Of a stretch of 64,000 bases of DNA, positions 30,838 through 43,644 are shown in pieces. The stretch comes from Stachybotrys elegans (Eukaryota; Ascomycota; Sordariomycetes; Hypocreales; Stachybotryaceae), in NCBI GenBank assembly GCA_020746835.1, contig JAGPNK010000012.1, positions 248,001-312,000 of the forward strand, given 5' to 3'. The position numbers and the translations under genes were made by a program. The first letter of the stretch is position 1, and every line of letters begins with the position of its first letter. Under the pieces are notes generated by a model. That model did no database searches and had not been told where the DNA came from. It saw only the letters and a program-made list of their open reading frames with translations.

Positions 30838-33741
30838 CGTATCATTCGTGAGTCGTGGACAGCGGAGATTCGACTCGTACGGGGACTCTTTTCCTGTTTA
30901 TAAAGAAATCTCTTAGCGATAACTCAAGACTGTTTCGTGATGATAGGGAAGAGGATATATTGATGGAACCTCGGCGATGGCGGCGTGACCATGTTGAATA
31001 TTCTTCAAGCCATATTTGCGTCTTTGAACAGCCATCTTGGAGGCCATGACTGCAGAATCAAACGGCTTGGAAGAAATACATATTTGTACAAAGAGACAAT
31101 TTGGCGTCGAGGCTTCGGAGAGGCAGAAAGCATTGTGGTCTGGCATATGTGGTGGAGGGAGATTGCTAGCACTACAGGCTGGGCTGCTGCGCTTCTGCCC
31201 AAGCGAGCCACAACAAACCTACCAGCAGAGGTACCTACACTGTAGCACTACTAACCCCAAGTACAAGCCATAAATGGATTCGATACACCATACACCGGGA
31301 ATTGCAGCACCAAGGACCAGCAGTGCACTCCATCTCGTCTACTACATCCAGGCAAAGACCCTGCTGTCGCCTTTGCGTGTGTAAGCATTCAAGTATGCTC
31401 TCTTGTTGTTACATCCAGCAAATCCGATCGTTGCATCGTCTTGTTCGATTTCATATCCAGGGTAACTTGATTCCACTTGGCCCTCTCGTCAGTTTGATGG
31501 ACACCTCACAAATATCCCAGAGCCTGATCGCCGAGCCAGAGGCCATGCATTTATGGCCACCATCATTCTTCAAGCTTGTTCTGACGCCCAATATCTAGTA
31601 AATACCTTGACCTTTGATCTCGAACCAACCAGGCACGCTATCCATCGTTCTTCGAAAGCCGAGTCCATCGCCTGCGGGAGGTACGAATCTCGATCATGGC
31701 TTGCCAAACAGCCCAGCCTCTACAGTGTCGATCTACAACATCAATACAAACTTCATCTTCCATCATTCCCGTGCTTGTTTGACTGTTCCAAAGTCACTGG
31801 AGTGTTTGTATTCCATCCTGCTCTACATGGGCCCGTCCAAGTAGAAGGAGGGAATGGAGGAGCATGTTCCAAATAGCACGCTTAGAGTATGCATCTGTAC
31901 CAAGAAGATAGAAAGAGGCCAGATCATCTTTCCTACCTTTTCCCCCTTCTTTTCCCTACAGCTCTACAGGAATTGTTGTGGCTTGGCACGTTTGCCGACA
32001 AGCGTCTTGTCTCCAAACGACGCTGTAGTTTTCGTCCCCTGCACGGCCAAACAGCAGCGAAATCATATGAATCACTGTAGGCTCATCCTTTCTCGTACTC
32101 TCGGTTTTCTCCCGTCTCTGTCGTTCTCGAAGGTTCGCCGGAGGTTCGGATATGTTGTACGGAGCGAATCTAGAGCATGCCGTTAGAAATGCGTCAACAG
32201 CGGAGGTTATGACCTTGCCTCTTTTTCTCTGCGACAAGCAAGTTGATAGGCTGCAGATGTAATCAAAATTGGCGTGCTCTGCTGGTAATGTAGCCCAGAA
32301 TGGCCTGGCGAGTGCTGTGCAGGACAGCCAGGGTAACACACACGGCTGCATCACCCAACGCAGGCAACCAACCTACCTGATGGAGTCTTCAAATTCGAAC
32401 CACACAAACTTCTTCACTGATGAAGCTAGGAGGGAGGCAATGTATCTGGATCCATCATTCTTGTATGCCAGGAAAATCAAACATGATGGAACAATGTAAA
32501 CACCGTAGCAGTGCACCAAAGAACTCCCTATACTGCCGTGCAAAACATCATATATTCTTCATCCTTCTTTCTACAGAGTGCCATCCAAGCTGTATATCAT
32601 GCATGCATGAAAATGACTGCCATGTCTTGAATCTTGCACATCAATATCTGCACCGTCTGTCTTGCCTACGCCAAACCATGGAACTCCCAACGCCACTCCG
32701 CAGCCCACGAACCAACACCGCACAATTCTGCACTTACTCATGCTCCAAAATTCGCAAGCCGATCATCGGAGCCTGATCGAACGATTCCGGCAACACCTGA
32801 GGCAGACCAGTCTAGGCTCCGGCATGACGAAGTGCGTGGGCCGGACCCTAGCAACGCTTCCCTCGGTGAGTGACATGCTCTAATGTGGCTTTCCCCACGT
32901 GCCCTATCTTGTTCCAAGTATCTCTGTCGTGCAGCAACGATATGTCTGATGCTAATTCAGACAGAGCTTCAACGACGACAGTTCTCTCAGGAGACAACAC
33001 TTTGCCGTAGGGAATCCAACAAAGCGAGTATTACAACGTAGATATCCCATAGACCATATTGTCAACTATGCACGCCCTCGAAGCATTCCTGGCGTTGCCT
33101 GTATTACTGTAGGCTTCGTGGTCCTGTCAATTTCTCGCCATGTTGATAATCTAGACCGAGGACGTATGCACTTGGAGCCAGAGTCTTCACCTCCTGAGCA
33201 GCGCGGCCAGCCAAGTACCCTCGCGTGGTTGGCAGCTGGCAGCCCGTTGCTCCCCTCAAACACCATCACTCCCTCCCCCCGTTCCTCAAATCCCTCTTCC
33301 TCTCCCTCTTCCTCTTCCTCTACTTCTTCTTCTTCACCACCCACCACTTCTTCCATCCGCCTCACCTACCTCCACCCTTCTCCCTCCCCAATCCTCCTGC
33401 ACTCTACAACTACATCTCGAGAAAGCTCACGAGCTGCCTCGATCACATCTTCGTCACTCTCGTGGGCTCGCCGGCTTCCTGTAGCTGGCTCGCCTGCTTC
33501 ACAACACTCCAAAGCCCATTCCTCAAGTCCTGTTTGCATTTTCTGCACCAGCAAATGGTTCACGAGGATCTTCATCTTCTCATCTGACTCGTTTGTACTT
33601 CATCTTTGATTTCCTGGCTTCGTCAATTCGTCTTCTTCCAACTTCAAACGCCCTCTGTTTCTCTGCCGTTCAGCACAGTCATCACGTTCTTCACTTTACA
33701 AGCAATCAAACGCCCATTCGTTTCACAGTCTTCTGCCCATC

Positions 33742-35747
33742 ATGCCTAGAAGATTCCGAAACTCCATTGGCCGATCTCTCAACGATCTAGGCCAGCAACT
33801 CACTGCTGCCGGTGACGCCCTTTGCAGCGAAGAGAGCCTTCGAGAGCAATTCCGCCGCGGTCGTCCTACTCTCGGTCGATCCATTGGTGATGCTCGTCTC
33901 GAGGGGGTCACACGATATACACATGTCACTTCAAACGGTGAGGACGCCATCGTAGAGGTCAACGCTGCCGGCCCTCCTGGCCAACGCGAAGTTGAGTCTC
34001 AAGCTTTTTCTGTGAGCCCTTCTGGGCCTCGTCCTCTGATTCCTCATGAATCCGACCTCGGGATGGTCCTTCGTACTGGGGAGGCTTCCCGCATGGCCAG
34101 AGTCCACGAGGTTCCCATTGCCAATCGCGGTAGACGCAATGCCTTTTCTGCTGGACAAGGTCAATCTTTCGACCCTCGCATTCACAGCGGTGCATCTCGC
34201 CCTGCATCAGATGGAACTTCCATCCCTCTTGAGCCTGCTCCTCCCTACGAAGAGTTTGCTGGTGGCAACAATGGCGGCTTCTCTTCTTCTGGCTCAGGCA
34301 CTGCTCCTCCCATGCGAGGGAACATTCCTCCCGCTGCGGCAAGTATTCAATCCTACAACTTCCGCCGCAGCACTCAGAGCGTCCAAGAGACTCTGCACCA
34401 GCTGAATCAGATTTCGACCATCAACGAGCATCTCGAAACCATTGAAGAAGAGGAAAGTGTCCCTCCTTATCCCGGCCCAATGGTCACGACGGCCCTTCAC
34501 TCCAATCCTCCAACCATCACCGCTCCGGCTGCAAGCCCTTTCGATGGTCAGACTCAAGCTCAAGATGCAGCGGGCGCCAATTCTCAGACTCCTGCTTCGC
34601 AATTCCCACCGCATGTTGATTCGACACACGTTGAGCCCAGTTGGATAATCCCTGGCAACGTAAGCATAACCCCAACCACTCGAAACAGAGCAAACGCTGA
34701 CTCTTTTGACAGGACAGATTCCCCTTCAAGCCTCATACGCGTGTCACCAATGGTTCTTGGATGAGAGGGTAAACTTCCCTTCCCGTCACCTCGCAACTAC
34801 GAAGCTAACTCCTCCTCTTTCTCAGACAATTCCAGACTTTCGTCGTGGGTGGACAGACCTTCAATGTGCCAATGGAACTTCTCGCCACCAGTCCTATGTG
34901 GACCATCTTGTTGAACGAGAATACTACTCCTGGCGGATGGAACCTCCCCACTGTCAATGCGGAAGTCTTTGGCATCTTTCTCGAAGCAGTCGTCTCCCCC
35001 TCCGGGTTTGAAGGCACCGAGCCTGGGCTGAACCTCGTCTTGCTCCTCAACGCCTTTAAGCTCTCGATCGACTGGTCCATGACAAACGTCGTCCACAAGC
35101 TGCACTTCTCCATCCGCCGCTACATTGCTCAGCGTGTCTTCTTCCGCAACCCTTGGACGGAGAACGCGCAGCAATCAGCGGCCATGAACGATGACTACTT
35201 CATCTTCCGTTCCGAGGAGCTCTACCGCGCTTGGCAAGTCGTCTACCAGTGCAACACCCTCTCCAGCGTGCTCGACCCTCAGACTCTGGTTGAGGTCTAC
35301 ATCCACACCGTTCCCGAGGAGATCTGGCCTGCTCTCACCGCGGACTTCTCCGACGTTTTCAACCACATGCTGGACCGCCTTGCCGCGCAGCAGGTTGTTC
35401 CACCCGTGATTGACCATCACGCTTGGTGGCTCCGTTGGTTCTGCGAATCCGGCTACAATGGGCACCCATGGTTTACCGAGGTTCCCAACATCCGGGAGAA
35501 CTTCTTCGAGCTCGTCCACTCGGTCCCCGACCAGCTCGTCGCCGCCGCGGCCGGCCAGGCCGACGCCTCCCCCCCTCCTCCTCCCGCCGCTCCCACCGAG
35601 CTCTACGAGGAGTACGAGGGCATCTGGGAGATGTTCGTCATCGCCGAGCTGGACGCGGGAGTGCCCGACTTTGCCGGGCCTCCCTCCCCCTACGTGCCCG
35701 GCCGCAACGCCGGCACGGGGTCCGGCGACATCCACGAGACCGACTAA
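33742..35747 (+). CDS. BTB/POZ-like domain protein
   Basis: Three exons, 33742-34659, 34713-34768 (56 nt) and 34826-35747, with introns of 53 and 57 nt and clear CTGAC/CTAAC branch sites, encode 631 residues. The first 300 residues are Ser/Pro/Gly-rich and probably disordered, with an RRFRNSIGRSLNDLGQQL helix at the start. From about residue 325, RGQFQTFVVGGQTFNVPMEL and LLATSPMWTILLNENT, then VNAEVFGIFLEAVV, fit the strand-helix pattern of a fungal BTB/POZ domain. There a target is bound or dimers form, often with a Cul3 ligase. The domain is followed by helices (LLLNAFKLSIDWSMTNVVHK) as in BTB-BACK proteins and a Pro/Ala linker near the end. A role in ubiquitin ligase assembly is only inferred. 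Confidence 0.75.
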
Positions 35748-37986
35748 GCAGCAACTCGCTGCCGTCGCCGTGGTGTGCCTGGTTCGTCGTCGCTGCCTTC
35801 GTCGTCGTCTTGTTTTGCTGTTTGGTTCTGTTGTTTTGTTTTTCTTTTTTTAAAAAAAAAAGAATTTAAAAAAAAATCTTTTCTTTTTTCTTTTTTTCTT
35901 TCTCTGTACAATAAAAAAATCTTGCTAATAATACCAATTTGCTTTCGCGTCAATACAGGGAAAAGAGGTGACCAAGAAAATGAGAGAAAGATGAAAAAAT
36001 TGCGTAGGTAAAAGTGTCGTGGAAAATCCATTACAGGCCTCCTCTCGAATCAGTGACAATGTGCGAGCGTCTCTTCATTCGTCAAGTTTGGAGTGGCGGA
36101 GGAGATGATGAGAATGCTGTTCGTAAAATGTTTTGGTGTGGTCAATTGCATGGCGTTATCTCGACCAACACGATACGCTTGTCCTGGCATTTGGTGAGCT
36201 CGCAGTTTGTTGATGCAGCCCCTCATTCTTGCATGTGAATGAAGGCTTCTATTGTTGTCCACCGTGATAAACATCCGCCATCTGACCAGTCTTGTTCTCT
36301 GAGCTTTCATTCTGAGCCTCCGCGCTACGTCTACCGATCTTGTCGTCGATTCCATCACGCAGGGCATGTTGTCGGCGCATTTGCCCGACCCTTCGTCTTG
36401 CAGTCAACAAGATGCGAAGCCGCATCTGTGCATCGGCTCCCTTCTTTAAGATCCGGGTGTTGACTACAAGGTGTCAGAGTCGGTGAATACGGTCGTTAAT
36501 ACAAGGGGCATATACTTCTAGGCATGAGTCTTTCCCACTCTAGGCAAACAAGGAACTGAGTAGACAATGTGGCATCCTCGATCGTCACTCGGCTCAGCCA
36601 AGTTGCATCCAGAAGTGGACAGTCATGTGCAGTATTTCGCCGTTGTCGCTTGGACTACCACGAAGAAGAATCTCCCAAACTACATACGGAACAAGCATAC
36701 TTCCTTGGCCACGTTACTCGGTCGAAGCCTTCTCGTACGCTACAGACCTTGTGGTGGAAGTTACCCATCCTCCCAACGAAACGGTGCAGCACATATTATT
36801 GGCGATGGCCTTGACCTTGTGACGAGCAGGCTTTTCCATCGCCACATATTGTAATGCATTTCGCCGACCCTCTAGCCACGCGCGGAAAGGGAGTTTGCCG
36901 ACGAGGGGGCTGTGAGATGTTCCTTTAGCGCACCAAGACCTGTGGTCACCAGTGTAGATTCGGCCGGATTCGAGGGAGTTAAACCTGCATAAAGCTTCGC
37001 CGGCCATCAAAAGATTGCGACCAAGTCCATCGGTTTCGTAGGCGGGCAGATTGTCATGGTGTGTATCTTTCGCTAAATAGATACCAACGGCGAACGTGCC
37101 TGGTGAGAAGTTGATGGCATGTTCGAGAGATAATTTAGAAGCTTTGGAAGCAAATTAAAAGGCCTTTAGATGCTGTGGAAAAACAAGGGAAATAAATCTC
37201 AGCGGTGGTGGTGTTGGAGTTGATGCGCCATCAATCCAGATTCGTAGAGGAGCTGATTGGAGTCGTAATTGAGTTCTGGACGGTACATTGTCCAGATATA
37301 TCCTCAATTTTGTGCCAGTTGTTTATATTTTCTGTATCACTAGAAGAAAATGCCTAGGACCTACTGATATCCATCCCATTAGGGCACAGTACCGGGAGTT
37401 ACCACAGTACATTGTCGAGATTTGTTGAAACTCAGTCGGCAAGTTGAGAAATCAGGGAAAGCGGGAAGCTGTGTCTCCTCTAGTCAATGGCTAGCTACCT
37501 TTCCCATCGAATTTTCTAGCCTTGGAGCTTCAAAAATGGATAAGAGATATGGATTCCCTAGCTCTTTACGGATCATTGTCCAGAGTTGATGATATTGGGT
37601 TCTTGACATATGACTCTCATGAACTTGCAGCTGGTTGTCTTTGGTGGAGGATGAGGGTCTGAAGTCGGTACTTTACAAGTACCTTCATAAACCTCCAATT
37701 CGTGCCTCAGTACATGTAGCGTGTGTGTACGTGGGGGCACTAGATTAGCACCTGCTGGAGGGGCATGCGTCAGGCTTGGCATGAAGAGCGCCTTGCCTGA
37801 TCCGGCCATTAGATAATCATGCCATTGAAAATTCTGCCATTCCGTACCGCCTAAAAAAAAAAAAAAAGAGCGAGGCGGGCGAGAGAGAGAGACAGAAGAA
37901 GAAAAAGTGGTAACGGGAAGTGAAGCAGCTCTGCAAGACACAACAACTTCGCCGAGTCTGGGGCGGCCAGGCATTCAATCGCCAAC
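35748..37986. other. Intergenic, with T/A-rich tract
   Basis: The 3' flank of the BTB-like gene has long T and A runs (about 35840-35930), likely polyadenylation signals. At 36567-37010 ORFs on both strands (for example HPPNETVQHILLAMALTL on plus) look faintly coding but lack starts and splice support. Near 37853-37868 an A-run precedes the RNA polymerase gene. Confidence 0.45.
35843..35935. repeat. A/T homopolymer-rich tract
   Basis: Alternating runs of T and A up to ten bases, directly visible, with AATAAA-like words (CAATAAAAAAA). Confidence 0.8.
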
Positions 37987-40900
37987 ATGAACATCGCACA
38001 GCCAATATCGTCCGAGGTTGACGCCGTCGAGTTCAAGTTCCTCTCTCCCAAGGAGATTCGCGCCATCTCCGTCAAACGCATCGAAAATGAGAGCACCTTC
38101 GACAGCCTGCTCAACCCAGTCAAGGGTGGACTTTACGACCCTGCGCTTGGATCTTGGGGTGACGAACCGTGAGCTCAGCTATCCGCAGGCCTTCCTGATT
38201 GACTGACTAATTGGAATATCCAGATGCGCGACATGCAATCTGAACCAAGCCAACTGTCCAGGACACCCAGGGCACATCCAGCTTCCAGTGCCTGTCTACC
38301 ACCCGATTTTCATGGACCAAGCCTACCACCTCCTCCGAGCGACTTGCGTCTACTGCACCGGCTTTCGAATTCCCCAGAAAGATCTCCACAAGTATCTGTG
38401 TATTTTCCGTCTCCTCCAACACGGCCTCATTCACGAAGCGCGCCTTGTCGATTCCTTGGCCGATACCGATTGGACCGATATGGAGGAGGTACTTGGCTTG
38501 GGCGCGATCGAGGCGGAGGAAGATGGTGCCTCGAGCGAGAACATTACACGGAAGAGGGAGGCTTACACCCGGAATTGCCTTGTCAGCGCGAAGAGTTTAC
38601 AAGGGGAAGCTGGCAGGAAGCACGAAGGCATCACCCAAGCTCGTCGCCAATTCATCAAGCAATTCCTTTCTGAATGCACCAAATCGCGCCAGTGCGCCAG
38701 CTGTTCTGGCATTTCCCCCTCCTACCGACGAGACAGATATGCCAAAATCTTCGAGAAGGCGCTCTCGGGCAAGGAGAAGGTCAAGATGAGGCAGGCCAAC
38801 TTTTTGTTCAAAGATGCACTTGCGCGTTCCGTCAGCAAGCAATCGAAGGCAAAACCGCGCGCTCGTCCCTCATCTTCTTCCGAATCCGAAGACGAGCTCG
38901 TTGACGAGCTCCTCGACCAGCCCATGCAAGATGCGCATTCGTCGTCTGGCGATGATGCCGAGGAGGCCCGAGTCACCTTCGCCACGTCGCAGAGATTCAT
39001 CAGCCCCATGGAAGTACGGGCTCGCTTGGTTGAGCTATTCAAGAAGGAGCAGAGTCTTCTGTTCTTGTTGTACAATGCGAAACCACGGAGGCGACAGACG
39101 CCAGACATCACTCCAGATATGTTCTTCATTACAACACTCCTCGTACCACCGAATCGTTTCCGCCCCGAGGCGCGCACGGGAGATTCGCAGGTCACGGAAG
39201 CAGAGCAGAACTCTCTATACAAAAATATCCTCCGAGGCTGCTCCAAGATGGCCCAGGTTCACACTGCGCTTAGCAAAGGGCAATCCGACATTTCGCAACT
39301 GCATCGAGTCTGTGTCGAACTTCAAGAGTCAGTCAATGCTCTGATTGACAAGGATAAAAACCCCATCCAAGGCGCTGCTGCATTGCGCAACGAAGATGGC
39401 ATCAAGCAGAAGCTAGAAAAGAAGGAGGGCTTGTTCCGCAAGAACATGATGGGCAAGCGTGTCAATTATGCGGCCAGAAGTGTCATCTCGCCAGACCCAA
39501 ATATCGAGACGAATGAGATTGGCGTCCCCCCAGTCTTTGCCCAGAGACTCACCTTCCCTGAGCCAGTCACAAGCCACAATTTCCGAGAAATGCAGCAAGC
39601 TGTGATAAATGGCCCCAACACTTGGCCAGGCGCCATCGCCATTGAGAACGAGAACGGCCAGGTTCAGAATCTGCGAAACAAAACAGCCGATGAGCGTGTG
39701 GCTTTGGCAAACCAGCTGCTGGCCTCATCAAATCCCAGCTCCAACGCCCCACGAACAAGAAACAAGAAGGTGCATCGCCATATGACGAATGGCGATGTTG
39801 TGCTTATGAATCGCCAACCTACACTCCATAAGCCTTCCATCATGGGACATCGAGTGCGGGTTCTACCTGGGGAGAAGACAATTCGTATGCATTATGCGAA
39901 CTGCAATACCTATAACGCTGATTTCGATGGAGACGAGATGAACATGCATTTCCCCCAGAACGAGATCGCCCGAGCCGAAGCACTACAGATTGCCGATACT
40001 GATCACCAGTATCTCTCTGGAACACAAGGAAAGCCCTTGCGTGGTTTGATTCAGGATCATATTTCTGTGTCCATTTCGCTATGTAGTCGCGATTGCTTTT
40101 TCAGCCGCGGCGACTATTATTCTCTGGTCTACAGCGCAATCCGGCCTGAAAACGGCCATATCGTCGGAGAGAGGATCCAGCTGCTCCCGCCGGCAATCAT
40201 CAAGCCCGTGCCAAGATGGACTGGAAAGCAAATCATCACAACAATCCTCAAGAACACGCAGCCACCAAGTCACGGCCCCCTGACCCTGCACGGAACGTCG
40301 CAGATTCAAGGCAAGCAATGGGGCGCGAATTCCGAGGAGGGAACCGTCCTCATCCAAGACGGTGAATTCATAACTGGTATCTTGGATAAGTCTCAGATTG
40401 GTCAGAGTTCAGGCGGCCTGATCCACGCTATCCATGAAACCCACGGACCTGCCGTCGCAGGCAAGCTTCTTACCGCTCTCGGTCGTCTTCTGACTCGGTA
40501 CCTAAACATGAGGGCGTTTTCTTGTGGTGTTGATGACCTGAGGCTCACCAGCGAAGGCGAGAAGGCCCGGCAAACGGAGTTGCGCGCCGTCGATCGGATT
40601 GGTCTCGATATTGCATCAAACTACGTCTCGCTTAATGGCAATGCGGATCCGGACAACCCACTCCTCCTGGAGCGCCTTGAGGAGGTTCTCCGCGACGACA
40701 AGAAGCTGGAAGGATTGGATCTCCTCATGAACCAGGGAACCAAGGACATCACAGCTGCAATCCAGAAAGCATGTGTTCCCGACGGCCTAGAAAAGCCATT
40801 TCCCCGCAACCAGATGCAGGCCATGACAACATCCGGCGCAAAGGGATCCAAGGTCAACGCATCACTCATCTCATGCAATCTGGGACAGCAGGTCTTGGAA

Positions 40901-43096
40901 AGTCGTCGTGTGCCTATCATGGTTAGCGGTAAATCTTTGCCTTGCTTCAAGCCCTTTGAGACATCTGTCACGGCCAACGGCTTCATCACCAGCCGTTTCC
41001 TCACTGGTATCCGTCCGCAGGAGTACTTCTTCCACCACATGGCTGGACGAGAAGGTCTCATCGATACCGCTGTCAAAACCTCACGCTCCGGATACCTTCA
41101 GCGATGTGTTATCAAGGGCCTAGAAGGCCTTATGGTTGGGTACGACACGACGGTCCGTGATGCAGATGGTACCATTATCCAGTTCCTGTATGGCGAGGAT
41201 GGCCTTGATGTCACCAAACAGACCTATCTCCAGGATTTTGGATTCATCCTCCAGAACAAGGAATCTGCGGCAGCGCAGCTCCGCTTTGACTTTGAACTGG
41301 CCAAGAAATTGGGAGCCAACCGAGATTCATTCACGAAGTATATGAAGAGTGCCATGAAGCACGCCGCACCTGGCGACCCGAAATGGAGGGATCCGTTGAC
41401 GAGTGTGTTCAACCCTGCGACTAATGCATTTGTCTTGTCTGAAGCCTTCTATGAGACCATGTCGTCCTATCTCAAGGAGAATCCAGACAAGCTTCTTCGT
41501 ACCAAGACTGATGAAGATCAGCCAACCGCCCCCCGTGCATTGAGCAAGAAGAATGCCGAGGTGCTGTTCGCGATGAAGTACCTTCAGTCATTGGTTGAGC
41601 CAGGAGAGGCAGTTGGAATCGTCGCAGGCCAGTCCGTGGGTGAGCCGTCAACTCAGATGACACTCAACACGTTCCACTTGGCAGGTCACGCAGCCAAGAA
41701 CGTCACAGCAGGTATTCCTCGCTTGAGAGAGATCCTCATGACAGCTTCCAAGGATATTTCCACGCCCGCCATGTCGCTCTACCCCCAGGGCGGTGTTGGT
41801 GAGGATGAGGCAGAGACATTGGCCAAGTCACTCAGCGCCCTCCCGCTGTCACACATCTTGGATAGCGTCGCAGTTGAAGAGACTGTCGGCCGCGGAAAGA
41901 TGTTTGGCCAGGCCACGATGTATCTGATCAAGTTGAAGTTTTTCCCAGCCGAGGAATACTTCCAGGCTTACCATGTCAGCAAACACGAGGTGCTGGATGC
42001 GGTCGAGAAGAAGCTGTTGCGGCACATCATTACACTTTCAAAAGCGGAAGCAAAGAAGCGCGCCCAGCAGGCAACGGCAGACATTGCAGCCAAGGTCGGC
42101 ACGGTAGAAATGGCGGCCGCTTCAGCATCTGCCGAGATGGGTGATGGCAATCAGGACGATGATTCTGGTGATGGTGATTTTACTTCGACCAAGCAGCGAG
42201 CCAACCGCCAAGAAGCTGTATCGTACGGACCCAATGACGATGCCGACGATGCTGTACAACAAAAGGCAAACGAAGACGCCATGGATGACGATTCGGATTC
42301 TGAGAGTGCAGATGGTCATGCAAAGGCACCCAATGGAATCAATGGAGTCAATGGAGTCAATGGAGTCAATGCGGATGAGGATGATGACGATGTCGAGGTT
42401 GGAGTATCGCAGTCCATCAAGCCTCGTGCGGAGCGCGTTCTGGACGCTTTCGCAGACATCACCTCCTTCGAATATGACGAAGATACCGCAGATTGGTGCA
42501 ACGTCAAGATCGAATTCGATTCAGTTCTCCCTAAGCTCTTCATGCTCAACATTGTCCAGAGAGCGATCCACAAGACGGTTGTCAGGGAAATCCCTGGCAT
42601 CGGGGCTTGCAGAATGGTGAAGGAGGGCCCAGACAAGGAAATCGTCATCCACACCACCGGCGTCAACATCAAGGCGATTCAGAAGATGGGTGGCTCCATT
42701 GACCTCAACAGGATCCAGACCAACGACATCGCGGCCATTCTAGCCACCTACGGTGTTGAGGCATGCCGAGCCAACATTGCCAATGAACTTAATGGTGTCT
42801 TCGGGTCTCACGGCATCAAGGTCGACAGCCGTCACTTGAATCTTATTGCGGATTACATGACCAGAAATGGCGATTTCACTGCCTTCAGCCGCATAGGGAT
42901 GCAGGGCAACGTCAGCCCGTTCACCAAGATGAGCTTCGAGACAACGTTGAGCTTTTTGAAGGACGCTGTGCTTGATGGCGACTGGGATGAGCTGATGACG
43001 CCAAGTGGCCGCCTTGTAATGGGACGGCTGGGGCAACTCGGCACGGGAAGCTTCGATGTGCTCACAAACGTGCCAGCATATCAGGCTCACATATAG
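37987..43096 (+). CDS. RPA190: RNA polymerase I largest subunit (A190)
   Basis: Exon 1 (37987-38168) and exon 2 (38224-43096) are joined by a 55-nt intron and give 1684 residues, close to the usual size of this subunit (yeast 1664). It is the catalytic subunit that makes the rRNA precursor in the nucleolus. N-terminal zinc ligands are visible: CATCNLNQANCPGHPGH after the intron, then CVYC and CASC. The active-site loop NADFDGDEMNMHFPQ lies near residues 625-639, with three Asp that hold Mg2+. Other family blocks include VNYAARSVISPDPNIETNEI, GRKL-like PTLHKPSIMGHRVRVLPGE, EPGEAVGIVAGQSVGEPSTQMT and the trigger-loop-adjacent NTFHLAGHAAKNVTAGIPR. The jaw insert near residues 1360-1450 is acidic and poorly conserved, as expected for pol I, and holds a short NGV repeat. 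First-exon start MNIAQPISSEVDAVEF is typical of fungal orthologs. Confidence 0.97.
42330..42371 (+). repeat. In-frame dodecamer/nonamer repeat inside RPA190
   Basis: Units reading AATGGAGTC repeat four times within the acidic insert, encoding NGI-NGV-NGV-NGV. It is in phase, so length changes would not break the frame. Confidence 0.85.
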
Positions 43097-43644
43097 CCAT
43101 GACATGACGGCGAAGGGCGAAAGGATGAGGGGGTGTAGCTGGGAATCGGTTTAGACGCATTCTGATCTAGTACTCCTGTTTGCGGCACGACTTTTGCGTG
43201 TCCTAATCAGTCAGCGTTGGCTGTTGTGTTGATATTTGTCTAGAGTACTTATCTAGTAACTTTGCCACTTTCTCCATCAAACATTGCGAAATGCTTCTGC
43301 CGTGTCAACAGACAGCGTTTCCTTTACCATACCGCAACGAGGAACCTAGATGTTGCAAAATATGCACGTAGTCGATTCGCAAGCGTGGCGATATTATGCG
43401 GGGTTTTACAGAGTTCTAGACCCTTGCCTTGGCTATACTTTTTATGTCGACCCCAGGTTAGACTATTGCCATCTCAAAAACTTTCTGATATCTTGGACCG
43501 TCATAAGAATTACGGCTTCGAACCGCAATTGACTCTTCTTCCAAGGACTGGGAAGCTTTACAGCTGATTGCCTGCCAACAAATCTGCGACATAGCCACCT
43601 CGAAGGCTCTTGACGGGGTTTTTTCTTTTGGAACTTTGGGAATC
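43097..43644. other. Intergenic
   Basis: 3' flank of RPA190 and upstream region of the DAL5-type transporter, with a T-rich tract (43617-43630) close to the start. No gene seen. Confidence 0.5.

Larger units (their letters stand above)
29626..33741. other. Gene-poor 4.1-kb stretch
   Basis: No supported protein gene. Many overlapping ORFs of 60-235 codons on all frames carry no domain, and I found no consistent chain of exons. It holds repeat copy B, a GGTTC pentamer repeat and AT-rich spots. The last 700 bases are CT-rich and are probably a long leader or promoter of the BTB-like gene. Confidence 0.45.

Noticed and set aside
32385..32400. Possible tRNA T-loop like sequence (GGTTCGAAT on minus)
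   Set aside because: No acceptor or D-arm pairing could be found around it.
35843..35935. A/T-rich tract as a replication origin or centromere fragment
   Set aside because: Too short, and it follows a gene's stop codon where poly-A signals are expected.
36567..37010. Overlapping ORFs on both strands that look faintly coding
   Set aside because: No splice sites or start that gives a recognisable protein; left as intergenic.
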